Below are positions 42,558-50,844 of a DNA stretch of 64,000 bases, in pieces (position 1 is the stretch's first letter; every line of letters begins with the position of its first letter). Source of the stretch: Suilimivivens sp964393865. Its GTDB lineage: Bacteria; Bacillota; Clostridia; Lachnospirales; Lachnospiraceae. The stretch covers positions 15,294 to 79,293 of the forward strand of contig CAYMUW010000010.1 of the NCBI GenBank assembly GCA_964393865.1, written 5' to 3'. Position numbers and translations under genes: made by a program. Under the pieces are notes generated by a model, which saw only the letters and a program-made list of their open reading frames with translations, ran no database searches and was not told where the DNA came from.

Positions 42558-43429
42558 TGAAAGTAAAGTCTACCTCTGCAAAGATCGGCGATTGGTGTTT
42601 TATCATAATCTGTGTACTAATCAGTATTATTTGTGTGGTACCCATGCTGAACCTGCTTGCAAAGTCCCTGAGTTCCACAGAGTATTTGGTGAGAAACGCA
42701 GTTTCTCTCTGGCCGAAGGGCTTTAATCTGGATGCGTATGCTACGGTTTTGAGTGATGTAAAATATATTCGGGCGTTTTTCTGGACCGTATTTCTGACCC
42801 TGGTATGTACGCTGGTATCTCTGACCATGACTATCCTGTGCGCTTATCCGCTGATTTTTGACAAGTTGAAAGGCCGGGGAGCGATTAATGTGTTTATCAC
42901 AATCACCATGTTTTTCAATGCGGGAACCATTCCCAACTATTTGTTGATGAAAAGCCTGGGATTTCTGGATAATCCGCTTGTATTGATTATCCCCAGCTGT
43001 TTAAGCGTTTACAATATGATTATTATGAGGAGCTTCTTCTACGGCATTCCGGAAAGTTTGAGAGAGTCCGCAGAAATAGACGGCGCTACCTTTATCCAGA
43101 TTATGTTAAAGATTTATGTACCGTTATCAAAGCCGGTTATGGCGACTTTGGCTCTGTTTTATGCGGTAGGCCGTTGGAACGGTTACTCGGATGCGCTGTT
43201 GTACATAAAGAAATCCGAATATTATCCGCTGCAGCTGTTGCTGTATAATATTTTGAATAACATTAACTCTGTGGAAGTTGCAACTCAGGAGGGCTTCTCC
43301 ACACCGGGACTTTCCGCATCCTTAAAGGCTGCGATAGTCATGTTTTCAACCGTGCCCATCCTGTGCATATATCCCTGGTTACAGAAGTACTTTATTCACG
43401 GCGTAACCATGGGAGCGGTAAAGGAATAA
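42557..43429 (+). CDS. ABC transporter permease, YtcP/LplC type
   Basis: Second permease of the importer, 290 residues and six helices. The EAA loop reads PESLRESAEIDGATFIQIMLKIYVPLSKP. The C-terminal HGVTMGAVKE is the conserved ending of this COG0395-like branch. ATG 42557 overlaps the last base of the LplB stop codon. It forms the heterodimeric channel with LplB and takes substrate from the lipoprotein encoded next. Confidence 0.93.
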   Translation: MKVKSTSAKIGDWCFIIICVLISIICVVPMLNLLAKSLSSTEYLVRNAVSLWPKGFNLDAYATVLSDVKYIRAFFWTVFLTLVCTLVSLTMTILCAYPLIFDKLKGRGAINVFITITMFFNAGTIPNYLLMKSLGFLDNPLVLIIPSCLSVYNMIIMRSFFYGIPESLRESAEIDGATFIQIMLKIYVPLSKPVMATLALFYAVGRWNGYSDALLYIKKSEYYPLQLLLYNILNNINSVEVATQEGFSTPGLSASLKAAIVMFSTVPILCIYPWLQKYFIHGVTMGAVKE

Positions 43430-43493
43430 TCGAACCATTAACAGGTTCGTTCATTCAAATATAAAATACTAGAAATAGGGAGGTAATTAAAGG

Positions 43494-45221
43494 ATGAAGA
43501 AAAAAGTAATTGCTATCCTGCTGGCAGGTGCCATGGTAATGCTTGCTGCATGCGGCAGCGGCTCCGACAGCGCGGATAACGGATCTTCGGCTTCAAGCTC
43601 AGATACCACTGCAAGTGATACTTCAGGGGATACTGCTGCTGATGACGGTGCCGAAGAAGAGGCAGCTGAAACCGGCGAACTTGTGGATGGTAAGTTTGCT
43701 GAAACCAGACACATTACGGTTGAGGTTTATGATCGTGGAAATGACGGTGGTTCCGATCCTACCAACAACATGTACACTGAGTATATTAAGCAGGGAATGT
43801 TGGAAGATCATAACGTTGAGGTTGAATTCGTTAAGGTTCCCAGATGGACTGAGGTAGATGAAATCAACAACCTGCTTGCAGCAGGAACAGCACCGGATAT
43901 CTGTGTTACTTACAGCTATCCCACCATTCAGACTTATGCTGATATGGGTGGTGTGCTTGATCTGAGCAGCTATGTGGATGGTTACAAGGATGAGCTTCCC
44001 AATCTGTGGAACTGGCTGGGCGAGACAAACATTTACTGGGATCAGGATCCTGTAAACGGTACGATTTGGGCGATCGAAGGAAAGCTGGCTAACAGCAACC
44101 GTATCAATACCTTTGTTCGTCAGGACTGGCTGGATGCACTGGGGCTGTCAGCTCCTACCACAACAGAAGAGTTTGAGGCAATGCTGATTGCATTCCAGGA
44201 AAATGCTGATACCCTTCTTGGCGCAGATGCAGACAAGTTAATCCCTTATTCCGTAAGCTATGATGTAGGCTGGAGAGCAGCTACTCTGATTGAGTCATTT
44301 ATTGATCCAGACATCAGTGACAAAGAGTACTATGTAAACGGATTTGATGACAGAAAACTGACCCAGAACGGTACCAAGGAAGCAGTCAGACTTCTGAACA
44401 AGTGGTATAACCAGGGCTTAATGTGGGATAACTTCGCTCTTTATGGAAGCGGTGATACAACCGAAGATGATATGATGAAGGCCGGCTATGTAGGCGCATT
44501 TACTCATAACTGGGATTATCCTTTCCGTAACGGTGAGGACAGCATCAATTCAAACCTTCAGAGAAATGTTGGCGAGAATGCTTATTTTGTAGCTGTTGAT
44601 CCTTTTAATGATTCAAAGGGAACACATACCAAGTATGTATCCAGTACTGCAGGAGATCGTAAGATCTTCTTCCCCAGCACCAATGATGAGCCTCTGGCTT
44701 CCATGCTGTACCTTGACTGGATCAGCGATCCTGCACATATTGAATATCTGCAGATCGGTGATGAGGGCGTAACCCACAACAAGCTGGACAGCGGTGCAAT
44801 TCAGACTGTTGCTGCAACCGGTGATGCAATTATGAACTCCGGTATGAATATTGACTATACAATTACCTGTAACGGATTAAATCTTTCTACTACCGAGCTT
44901 ACAGAGCTCTCCTTGGCATACAGCTATGCTGAGATTGATCCTGCATTAGTACAGCAGGCAAATGACATTGCCAGAACAGATGCAGTTCCTGCTAAGAATG
45001 TAAACGTTGGTGCTATCGAGGCAGAATCCAATGTAGGTGATACCTTAAGCGCTAAGCGTGATCAGATTTATGACAATGCTGTCATAGCATCTGAAGCAGA
45101 TTTTGACAGCGTTTGGGACAGCATGCTTGCTGATTACATGAATTCAGGCGGTCAGGCTATTGCAGATGAGCGTGCTGCAAAGTGGGCAGAAATATTTGGC
45201 GATACAGATATGCTTCCTTAA
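43494..45221 (+). CDS. lplA: Extracellular solute-binding lipoprotein, LplA type
   Basis: Substrate-binding lipoprotein of 575 residues. The signal peptide MKKKVIAILLAGAMVMLAAC carries a LAAC lipobox. A Ser/Asp/Thr-rich linker follows (about 22-60), then a large bilobal family-1 binding fold (LLAAGTAPDICVTYSYPTI, LDWISDPAHIEYLQIGDEG). The size of about 550 residues is that of LplA/YtcQ proteins, larger than maltose-type binders. Base composition has more T and fewer rare codons than its neighbours, as expected of a highly expressed gene. It is followed by a strong terminator. It probably binds aldouronates or xylo-oligosaccharides because of the GH67 neighbour. Confidence 0.93.
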   Translation: MKKKVIAILLAGAMVMLAACGSGSDSADNGSSASSSDTTASDTSGDTAADDGAEEEAAETGELVDGKFAETRHITVEVYDRGNDGGSDPTNNMYTEYIKQGMLEDHNVEVEFVKVPRWTEVDEINNLLAAGTAPDICVTYSYPTIQTYADMGGVLDLSSYVDGYKDELPNLWNWLGETNIYWDQDPVNGTIWAIEGKLANSNRINTFVRQDWLDALGLSAPTTTEEFEAMLIAFQENADTLLGADADKLIPYSVSYDVGWRAATLIESFIDPDISDKEYYVNGFDDRKLTQNGTKEAVRLLNKWYNQGLMWDNFALYGSGDTTEDDMMKAGYVGAFTHNWDYPFRNGEDSINSNLQRNVGENAYFVAVDPFNDSKGTHTKYVSSTAGDRKIFFPSTNDEPLASMLYLDWISDPAHIEYLQIGDEGVTHNKLDSGAIQTVAATGDAIMNSGMNIDYTITCNGLNLSTTELTELSLAYSYAEIDPALVQQANDIARTDAVPAKNVNVGAIEAESNVGDTLSAKRDQIYDNAVIASEADFDSVWDSMLADYMNSGGQAIADERAAKWAEIFGDTDMLP

Positions 45222-45253
45222 TCAGAAATCAGATTAGGTAAAGGAATTTTCCG

Positions 45254-45283
45254 GGGCTCCCGCAATTAGCGGGAGCCCTTTTT
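45254..45283 (+). terminator. Strong terminator closing the glycan importer operon
   Basis: A 10-bp perfect stem, GGGCTCCCGC (45254-45263) with GCGGGAGCCC (45269-45278), has loop AATTA and five T afterwards. Confidence 0.95.
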
Positions 45284-45436
45284 GCCATTAAATTGTAGTA
45301 GGAAGCCCTAAAATAGTGTGCTATACTTTAATCAAATTGAGAGAACAATATTCAAATAGTGTGTCTCAAGGGCAGAAAGCAGCAGGCAGAAAATGCAGAC
45401 ATATTTAGTATGATATGGATACCGGAAAGGACAGCT

Positions 45437-45886
45437 ATGCAATATTTGGCGGTGATACTGGGAATATTCGGGGTGGAGTTGGGAATTAAAAATTATATAG
45501 AAGAAAACAGGAAGGAAGGGGAAACGGAGAAAAAATGCGGAGTTCTTTTGATACGCAAGCATCACAATAAAGGAGCGTTTTTGAATACCGGGCAAAAAAA
45601 GCGGCAGATTGTGGCAGCATTATCGGTGGTAATGACGTTGGCTCTGAGTGTTTTGTTTGTGGGAACCCTTACCATGGCGGGAAAGGGAATGTTAAAGTGG
45701 GCGCTGACTCTGATGCTGGGCGGAGCCTACAGCAATACCTATGACCGTTTAAAGAGAAAGTATGTGGTTGACTATGTAAGCTTTAATGTTCCTCTTAAGG
45801 GGCTTCGCAGGGTGATCTTTAATATCGGTGATTTTTGTATTATGATCGGCGCCATGATGGCAGTGATTTTTATGGCAGGGCAATAA
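45437..45886 (+). CDS. Signal peptidase II (LspA)-like protein, divergent
   Basis: Membrane protein of 149 residues with four hydrophobic segments. It keeps the two C-terminal aspartate motifs of lipoprotein signal peptidase: NTYDRLKRKYVVDYVSFN and FNIGDFCIMIG, each with the expected catalytic Asp. The N-terminal DQ motif is replaced (GVELGIKNYI) and the middle block reads NKGAFLN instead of NxGAAFG. It is therefore probably an active but divergent paralogue. ATG 45437 is used because AAAGGA lies upstream and the frame before it (from 45359) is not membrane-like. It stands alone between the glycan operon and a GntR/ABC module. Confidence 0.8.
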   Translation: MQYLAVILGIFGVELGIKNYIEENRKEGETEKKCGVLLIRKHHNKGAFLNTGQKKRQIVAALSVVMTLALSVLFVGTLTMAGKGMLKWALTLMLGGAYSNTYDRLKRKYVVDYVSFNVPLKGLRRVIFNIGDFCIMIGAMMAVIFMAGQ

Positions 45887-45931
45887 AATCTGAATCGTCT
45901 GTAATTATTCGAAAATATGTAAAAAACATAC

Positions 45932-45984
45932 TTGACAAAATCCTTTTAAAATATTATTGTATTAATTAAGTAGTACAGTAATAC
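45932..45984 (+). promoter_or_regulatory. Promoter and YtrA-type operator of the GntR/ABC operon
   Basis: The -35 TTGACA (45932-45937) and -10 TATTGT (45955-45960) have a 17-base spacer. An inverted repeat, GTATTA (45959-45964) and TAATAC (45979-45984), with inner TAGTAC elements, covers the start site. YtrA-type GntR repressors usually bind their own promoter at such sites. Confidence 0.7.
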
Positions 45985-46002
45985 AAAGAAAGGAAGATGC
46001 AG

Positions 46003-46368
46003 ATGGCATGGAATTTGAACTCTGACAGACCGATTTATGCGCAGTTAATTGAAGTGATTCAAATCAGAATTATTGCAGGCATTTATCAACCAGGCGAAAA
46101 GATACCCAGTGTGCGGGAACTGGCAGCGGAAGCAGGGGTAAACCCCAATACGATGCAAAAGGCGCTTTCCGAGCTTGAGAGAAGCGGGCTGGTGATGGCG
46201 GTGAGAACCAGCGGTCGTGTGGTCACAGAAGATATGGAATTAATCAGGGAAACGCGAAATTGTCTTGCCAAAGAGCAGGTGCATGAGTTTATTAACCGGA
46301 TGGAAGATCTCGGATATAGTAAGGAAGAAGTAAAGAAGCTTCTGGAACGGGAGGATGAAAATGAATGA
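46003..46368 (+). CDS. GntR-family regulator, YtrA subfamily
   Basis: Short GntR repressor of 121 residues: a winged helix (about 1-75; RPIYAQLIEVIQIRIIAGIYQPGEKIPSVRELAAEAGVNPNTMQKAL) followed by only about 45 residues, the hallmark of the YtrA subfamily. These control ABC transporters encoded in the same operon, as here. The start at 46003 has AGGAAG six bases upstream; ATG 45997 abuts it. It overlaps the ATPase gene by 8 bases. Confidence 0.93.
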   Translation: MAWNLNSDRPIYAQLIEVIQIRIIAGIYQPGEKIPSVRELAAEAGVNPNTMQKALSELERSGLVMAVRTSGRVVTEDMELIRETRNCLAKEQVHEFINRMEDLGYSKEEVKKLLEREDENE

Positions 46369-47062
46369 GCTTGTGTGGATAAGAAATCTTACCAAGGTAT
46401 ATGAAAAGAAAAAGCTTGCTTTAAACAATGTGAATCTGGATATTCCAAGAGGGAAGATCATTGGGCTGCTTGGTCCTAACGGAAGTGGTAAAACCACGTT
46501 GATCAAGCTGATGAGCGGCCTTCTTGTGGCAACGGAAGGAGAAGTGCGGATCAATGGCAATAAACCTGGGCCGGAGACCAAGGCACAGGTTTCCTACCTT
46601 CCGGAAAGAACATATTTTCAGAGCGGCATGAAGGTAAGGGAGCTGATCGACTTCTTTAGTGATTTTTACGAGGATTTCAGGCCGGAGCGTGCCAGGGAGC
46701 TTTTGAGGAATTTAAATATAGATGAAAATGCAATGCTTAAAACCCTGTCCAAGGGAACCAAGGAAAAGGTTCAATTGATTATGGTGATGAGCAGGGATGT
46801 ACAGTTGTATGTGTTGGATGAACCGATAGCTGGTGTGGACCCTGCGGCCAGAGATTATATTTTGCGGACCATCATCAGCAACTACAATGAAGATGCAACG
46901 GTGGTCATTTCCACGCATTTGATTTCCGATATTGAAAATATTCTGGATGAGGTAATCTTTATCCGAAGCGGAAGAGTAATCCTTCATGATACGGTGGAAA
47001 ATATCCGCGAAAAGAAGGGGAAATCAGTGGATGCATATTTCAGGGAGGTGTTCGCATGTTAA
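46361..47062 (+). CDS. ABC transporter ATP-binding protein (YtrB type)
   Basis: ATPase of 233 residues with Walker A LGPNGSGKTT, a degenerate signature (TLSKGTKEKVQLIMV instead of LSGGQ), Walker B LYVLDEPIAGVDP and H-loop ISTHLI. The degenerate signature and length are usual for YtrB/CcmA-like exporters regulated by YtrA. ATG 46361 is six bases after GGGAGG. It overlaps the permease gene by 7 bases. Confidence 0.92.
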   Translation: MNELVWIRNLTKVYEKKKLALNNVNLDIPRGKIIGLLGPNGSGKTTLIKLMSGLLVATEGEVRINGNKPGPETKAQVSYLPERTYFQSGMKVRELIDFFSDFYEDFRPERARELLRNLNIDENAMLKTLSKGTKEKVQLIMVMSRDVQLYVLDEPIAGVDPAARDYILRTIISNYNEDATVVISTHLISDIENILDEVIFIRSGRVILHDTVENIREKKGKSVDAYFREVFAC

Positions 47063-47883
47063 AAAAGCTTTTGAAACATGAATGGCGCAGATCATGGAAA
47101 ATGCCGGTGCTTCTTATGGGAATATTGCTGATCGGAACGCTGGCGTTGGGATTTAGTTTTGCTCTGCCAATTTGGGATGATGATTGGATTGGCTTTGGAT
47201 TTTCCATTGTAGGAACATTTCTTGCATATTATGCGTTAGTAATCGGTGTTCCGCTGGGAATCAATATTTATCTGATAGTTCGCTATTATAAAAGTATGTT
47301 TACGGATGAAGGGTATCTGACGCATACGCTGCCTGCAACCAGCCACCAGCTGCTTATATCTAAAAGCCTGGTTATGGGAGGCTGGAATTTGCTTTCCAGT
47401 GTGGCAATCGGGATCAGTATTTTTCTGATCATGTTCATGCTTTACATTTTCCAAATTCAGAGACAGATACCTCTGACAGAAATTATGGAGGAATTTGGTT
47501 ATTTTATCAGGAAACTGGCAGAGGAAGGAAATTTTAATGACCTTGGAAGTTTTGTAATATGTGCAGTGCTTATGGGACTGGCCGGAATTTTTTTCAATGT
47601 TATGAAGCTGATCGGTTCTATTTCTGTGGGGCAAATGCTGCGCAGGCACAGAATTTTGGGCGCCATCGGTGCATATTTTGGTATCAGTATTATTATGCAA
47701 ATCATTGAGTTTGTCCTGATGCTTTTTTATATATTGATCTTTTATAAGAGTAATAATCTGGTAGGCTTGTCCAAGGTGGATATGGGCATATATCTGATTA
47801 ATACGGTGCTTTACGTTGCGGCCGGCATAGGGCTTTATTTCTTAAGTGAATACCTGACCCGGAAACAGCTGGAGCTGGAGTAG
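47056..47883 (+). CDS. ABC transporter permease of the GntR-linked module
   Basis: Membrane protein of 275 residues with about six helices. The N-terminus LKKLLKHEWRRSWKMPVLLMG is typical of ABC-2-like permeases that pair with YtrB-type ATPases. LTHTLPATSHQLLISKSLV after the second helix is a conserved motif of this group. No peptidase or binding protein is adjacent. The module may respond to cell-envelope stress or antimicrobial peptides, as known for YtrA systems; the substrate is not shown. Confidence 0.88.
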   Translation: MLKKLLKHEWRRSWKMPVLLMGILLIGTLALGFSFALPIWDDDWIGFGFSIVGTFLAYYALVIGVPLGINIYLIVRYYKSMFTDEGYLTHTLPATSHQLLISKSLVMGGWNLLSSVAIGISIFLIMFMLYIFQIQRQIPLTEIMEEFGYFIRKLAEEGNFNDLGSFVICAVLMGLAGIFFNVMKLIGSISVGQMLRRHRILGAIGAYFGISIIMQIIEFVLMLFYILIFYKSNNLVGLSKVDMGIYLINTVLYVAAGIGLYFLSEYLTRKQLELE

Positions 47884-47915
47884 TTTTACTGATGAACGGC
47901 ATGTGATGAGACACG

Positions 47916-47992
47916 AAAATCGCCATATGAAAGTGTATCGCAAATGTTAGAATAGAATTAACATTTGAAAATACGCTTCATATGGCGATTTT
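47916..47992. terminator. Long bidirectional terminator between convergent genes
   Basis: Outer arms AAAATCGCCATATGAA and TTCATATGGCGATTTT pair perfectly, with inner GTAT/ATAC and CAAATGTTA/TAACATTTG stems. A and T tracts flank both sides, so it can stop transcription from the ABC permease and from carbamate kinase. Confidence 0.9.
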
Positions 47993-47994
47993 AG

Positions 47995-48933
47995 TTAATT
48001 TAAAGTAATCAATGTACCGGCCTTGCCTTTCAGTGCCTGACTTACGGTTTCCAGTGAAGTAATCAGAACATTACCATTCTGATTGGCAGTCAGATACGAA
48101 ATGGCAGCTTCAATCTTGGGAAGCATGGTGCCCTTTTCAAACTCATCGTCGGCAATCATCTTTTCGGCTTCCGCCACGGTGAGAGAGGCGATGGGCTGCT
48201 GGTTTTCCTTGCCGAAGTTTTGGTACACATTTGGAACGGAGGTAAGGATAATCAATTGATCCACCTTCAAATCGGCAGCAAGCTTGCCGGCAATAGCATC
48301 CTTTTCAATGACTGCGGAAGCTCCTCTTAAGGCGTGCTTCTGTTCGATGACGGGGATGCCGCCTCCGCCGCAGGCAATGACGATCTGATCCGCATCGGCA
48401 AGAGTACGGATGGCTTCGATTTCCACAATATCAATGGGCTTGGGAGCTGCAATGATACGGCGGAAGCCCTTGCCCGGCTCCTCCTGCACATAATTGCCCT
48501 TTTTGGTTTCAATCTCGGCGTCCTCTGCAGACATATACCTTCCGATCAGCTTGGTGGGCTCATAAAAGGCTTCGTCATAGGGGTCCACCGTGACCTGAGT
48601 TAATATGGTGGAAACAGTTTTGCTGATGCCGCGGCTAAGCAGCTCGGCTTTTAAGGAATTCTGGATATCGTATCCCACGTATCCCTGACTCATGGCGCTG
48701 CAAACGCACATGGGAGCAGGCGTGTAATCAATATAAAGACGGCGCAGCTCTGTCATCGCTTTGTGAATCATACTGATCTGCGGGCCGTTGCTGTGGGTAA
48801 TGGTAAGCTGGTAATCCGCCTCTACCAAATCGGCAAGAGCCTTTGCGGTATTTTTGACGGCGTCCCACTGCTCTAAGGTGGTGTAGCCCAGTGCATTATG
48901 CCCGAGAGAAACTACGGCTTTTTTCTTACTCAT
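47995..48933 (-). CDS. arcC: Carbamate kinase
   Basis: Makes ATP from carbamoyl phosphate and ADP (or the reverse); 312 residues, amino-acid-kinase fold. Visible blocks: VVSLGHNALG at the N-terminus, ITHSNGPQISMIHKAM, IVIACGGGGIPVIE, KDAIAGKLAADLKVDQLIILTSVPNVY and FEKGTMLPKIEAAISYL. The SLGHNALG form is the one commonly seen in Clostridia. The start at 48933 has GAGAGG eleven bases upstream; the open frame runs to 49074. No arginine deiminase or ornithine carbamoyltransferase is nearby, so the carbamoyl-phosphate source is elsewhere. Confidence 0.95.
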   Translation of the reverse strand: MSKKKAVVSLGHNALGYTTLEQWDAVKNTAKALADLVEADYQLTITHSNGPQISMIHKAMTELRRLYIDYTPAPMCVCSAMSQGYVGYDIQNSLKAELLSRGISKTVSTILTQVTVDPYDEAFYEPTKLIGRYMSAEDAEIETKKGNYVQEEPGKGFRRIIAAPKPIDIVEIEAIRTLADADQIVIACGGGGIPVIEQKHALRGASAVIEKDAIAGKLAADLKVDQLIILTSVPNVYQNFGKENQQPIASLTVAEAEKMIADDEFEKGTMLPKIEAAISYLTANQNGNVLITSLETVSQALKGKAGTLITLN

Positions 48934-48979
48934 ACTTATTGAAACCTCTCTTTTAAGGATATTGATAAAAATATAATTA

Positions 48980-49008
48980 AGTATAGCAAAAGTAAGGGAG
49001 TTTGTACA
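48980..49008 (-). promoter_or_regulatory. Promoter of carbamate kinase
   Basis: On the minus strand, TGTACA (49008-49003) and TATACT (48985-48980) are separated by 17 bases, about 45 bases before the start codon. Confidence 0.55.
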
Positions 49009-49091
49009 GTTTTCTGTTGTAAATCTGTGCTCTGTTTTATATGGACAGCTATAGCCGGAAACTGTAGCCGACAATAGAAAAGACGGATTGG

Positions 49092-49138
49092 TAAAGCCGG
49101 TTTCCCTCGTTGCAAGGAAGCCGGCTTTATGATATGAT
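49092..49138 (+). promoter_or_regulatory. metNI promoter with large dyad over the -35
   Basis: A 14-bp inverted repeat, TAAAGCCGGTTTCC (49092-49105) with GGAAGCCGGCTTTA (49116-49129) and one mismatch, encloses -35 TTGCAA (49110-49115). The -10 TATGAT is at 49133-49138 with 17-base spacing. The dyad has no T tract after it. It may be a repressor site or a leftover bidirectional structure. I see no SAM or T-box riboswitch in the leader. Confidence 0.5.
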
Positions 49139-49175
49139 AAAACAATGTAATCGGAAAAGGAGCATGGATATACAT

Positions 49176-50189
49176 ATGGAAACGATGATTCAAATCAGGG
49201 ATGTTACCAAAACCTTTGTGGGAAAGGATAATAAAGTAGAAGCCTTAAAAGGAATCAACCTTGATATTCATAAAGGTGAGATTTACGGCATTATCGGCAT
49301 GAGCGGTGCAGGAAAATCCACGTTGGTAAGATGTTTGAACTTTCTTGAGCGGCCTACCAGCGGAACGGTGCTCATTGAAGGGAAGGATCTTTCCGAGATG
49401 AAGGATGATGAGCTGCGCAGGACCCGCACGCAGATTGCAATGATTTTTCAGCATTTTAACCTGCTTATGCAGAGAAATGTGATAGATAATATATGCTTCC
49501 CGATGGAGATTACCAAAATGCCGAAAAAGGAAGCCGCTGCCAGAGCAAAAGAACTGCTTGAGATTGTTGGTCTTTCAGAGAAAGCGCTGGCATATCCGGC
49601 ACAGCTTTCCGGCGGGCAAAAGCAGCGTGTGGCAATTGCCAGAGCGCTTGCCACAAATCCCAAGATTCTTTTGTGCGACGAAGCTACCAGCGCCCTTGAC
49701 CCTACTACTACGAAGGCGATTTTGGCGCTGCTTAAGGAAATTAATGAAAAATATGGAATCACCATAGTAATTATAACCCATGAAATGACGGTGGTACAGG
49801 AGATATGCAGTCATGTGGCGATTATCGACGAGGGCGTTCTTGCGGAAACCGGAACGGTGGAGGAGGTCTTTTCAAGGCCAAAGAGCAAGGCGGCGAAAAA
49901 GCTGGTTATTCATGGAGACAGTGAGCCCTATGAGGAAATGCAGAGTAAGCGATGCATCCGTATTGTTTTTTCCAGCAATTCCTCCTATGAGCCTGTGATT
50001 GCCAATATGATTATGACCTGTAAGGCGCCGGTAAATATTCTTTTGGCGGACACAAGGGATATCGGCGGTGTGGCACACGGACAGATGATACTGCAGCTCC
50101 CGGAGGATGACGCTGCGGCGGAGAAGATGATACAGTATTTAAAGAACAGAAAACTGGAAGTGGAGGAGCTTGATCATTATGTGGGATAA
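49176..50189 (+). CDS. metN: Methionine ABC transporter ATP-binding protein
   Basis: ATPase of 337 residues for D/L-methionine import. Walker A IGMSGAGKST, Q-loop MIFQHFNLLMQRNV, signature QLSGGQKQRVAIARAL, Walker B LLCDEATSALDP and H-loop IITHEM are intact. The C-terminal NIL domain (about 260-337; IRIVFSSNSSYEPVIANM, GQMILQLP) is the methionine-sensing regulatory domain that identifies MetN. The start is ambiguous: ATG 49176 is thirteen bases and ATG 49164 one base after GGAG. It overlaps metI by 11 bases. Confidence 0.95.
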   Translation: METMIQIRDVTKTFVGKDNKVEALKGINLDIHKGEIYGIIGMSGAGKSTLVRCLNFLERPTSGTVLIEGKDLSEMKDDELRRTRTQIAMIFQHFNLLMQRNVIDNICFPMEITKMPKKEAAARAKELLEIVGLSEKALAYPAQLSGGQKQRVAIARALATNPKILLCDEATSALDPTTTKAILALLKEINEKYGITIVIITHEMTVVQEICSHVAIIDEGVLAETGTVEEVFSRPKSKAAKKLVIHGDSEPYEEMQSKRCIRIVFSSNSSYEPVIANMIMTCKAPVNILLADTRDIGGVAHGQMILQLPEDDAAAEKMIQYLKNRKLEVEELDHYVG

Positions 50190-50844
50190 ACAGATTATTA
50201 TGATGATAGTTGAGGGTACCGGCGTAACGCTGTACATGACTCTTGCCTCTACTTTAATTGCTTATATTTTGGGACTTCCTATGGGAATTACCCTGGTGGT
50301 GACTGCACCCGGCGGATTAAGGCCCAATAAGGTGGTGTACAAAATACTTGACATTGTGGTAAATATTGTGAGAAGTATTCCTTTTCTCATTCTGCTGATG
50401 CTGCTGATTCCGTTTACCCGTCTGATTGTAGGCAGAAGCTACGGTGCATCGGCAACGATTGTTCCCCTTGCAATGGCGGCGGCGCCTTTTGTGGCCAGAC
50501 TGGTGGAGTCTTCCCTGCTTGAGGTGGATCACGGTGTGATTGAGGCCGCACAGAGTATGGGGGCAGGGCTTTGGACCATTATCTGGAAGGTGCTTCTTGC
50601 AGAAGCCAGAACATCCCTGATCGTGGGAGGAACGATTTCCCTTGGAACCATCCTTGGATACTCCGCCATGGCAGGTGTAGTAGGAGGCGGCGGTTTGGGA
50701 GATATTGCCATCCGCTACGGCTATTACCGGTATCAGGCGGACATTATGATTGTGACCGTGGTGCTGTTGGTGGCGCTGGTGCAAATCCTTCAGATTATCG
50801 GTACTAAGCTGTCCCGAAAGCTTGACCGGAGAATTACGGGATGA
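50179..50844 (+). CDS. metI: Methionine ABC transporter permease
   Basis: Membrane permease of 221 residues with five helices. The conserved loop reads EAAQSMGAGLWTIIWKVLLAEARTSLI, and the C-terminus has AMAGVVGGGGLGDIAIRYGYYRYQADIM, diagnostic of MetI. The start at 50179 has GGAGGAG ten bases upstream inside metN. The gene for the binding lipoprotein MetQ is not next to it. Its 3' end overlaps the convergent AraC gene by 11 bases. Confidence 0.95.
   Translation: MWDKQIIMMIVEGTGVTLYMTLASTLIAYILGLPMGITLVVTAPGGLRPNKVVYKILDIVVNIVRSIPFLILLMLLIPFTRLIVGRSYGASATIVPLAMAAAPFVARLVESSLLEVDHGVIEAAQSMGAGLWTIIWKVLLAEARTSLIVGGTISLGTILGYSAMAGVVGGGGLGDIAIRYGYYRYQADIMIVTVVLLVALVQILQIIGTKLSRKLDRRITG

Noticed and set aside
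45359..45436. Upstream extension of the LspA-like gene
   Set aside because: Non-hydrophobic codons before ATG 45437, where a Shine-Dalgarno sequence is present.
49020..49160. SAM or T-box riboswitch before metN
   Set aside because: None of the conserved core elements is visible; the dyad at 49092-49129 overlaps the promoter and would be mostly untranscribed.
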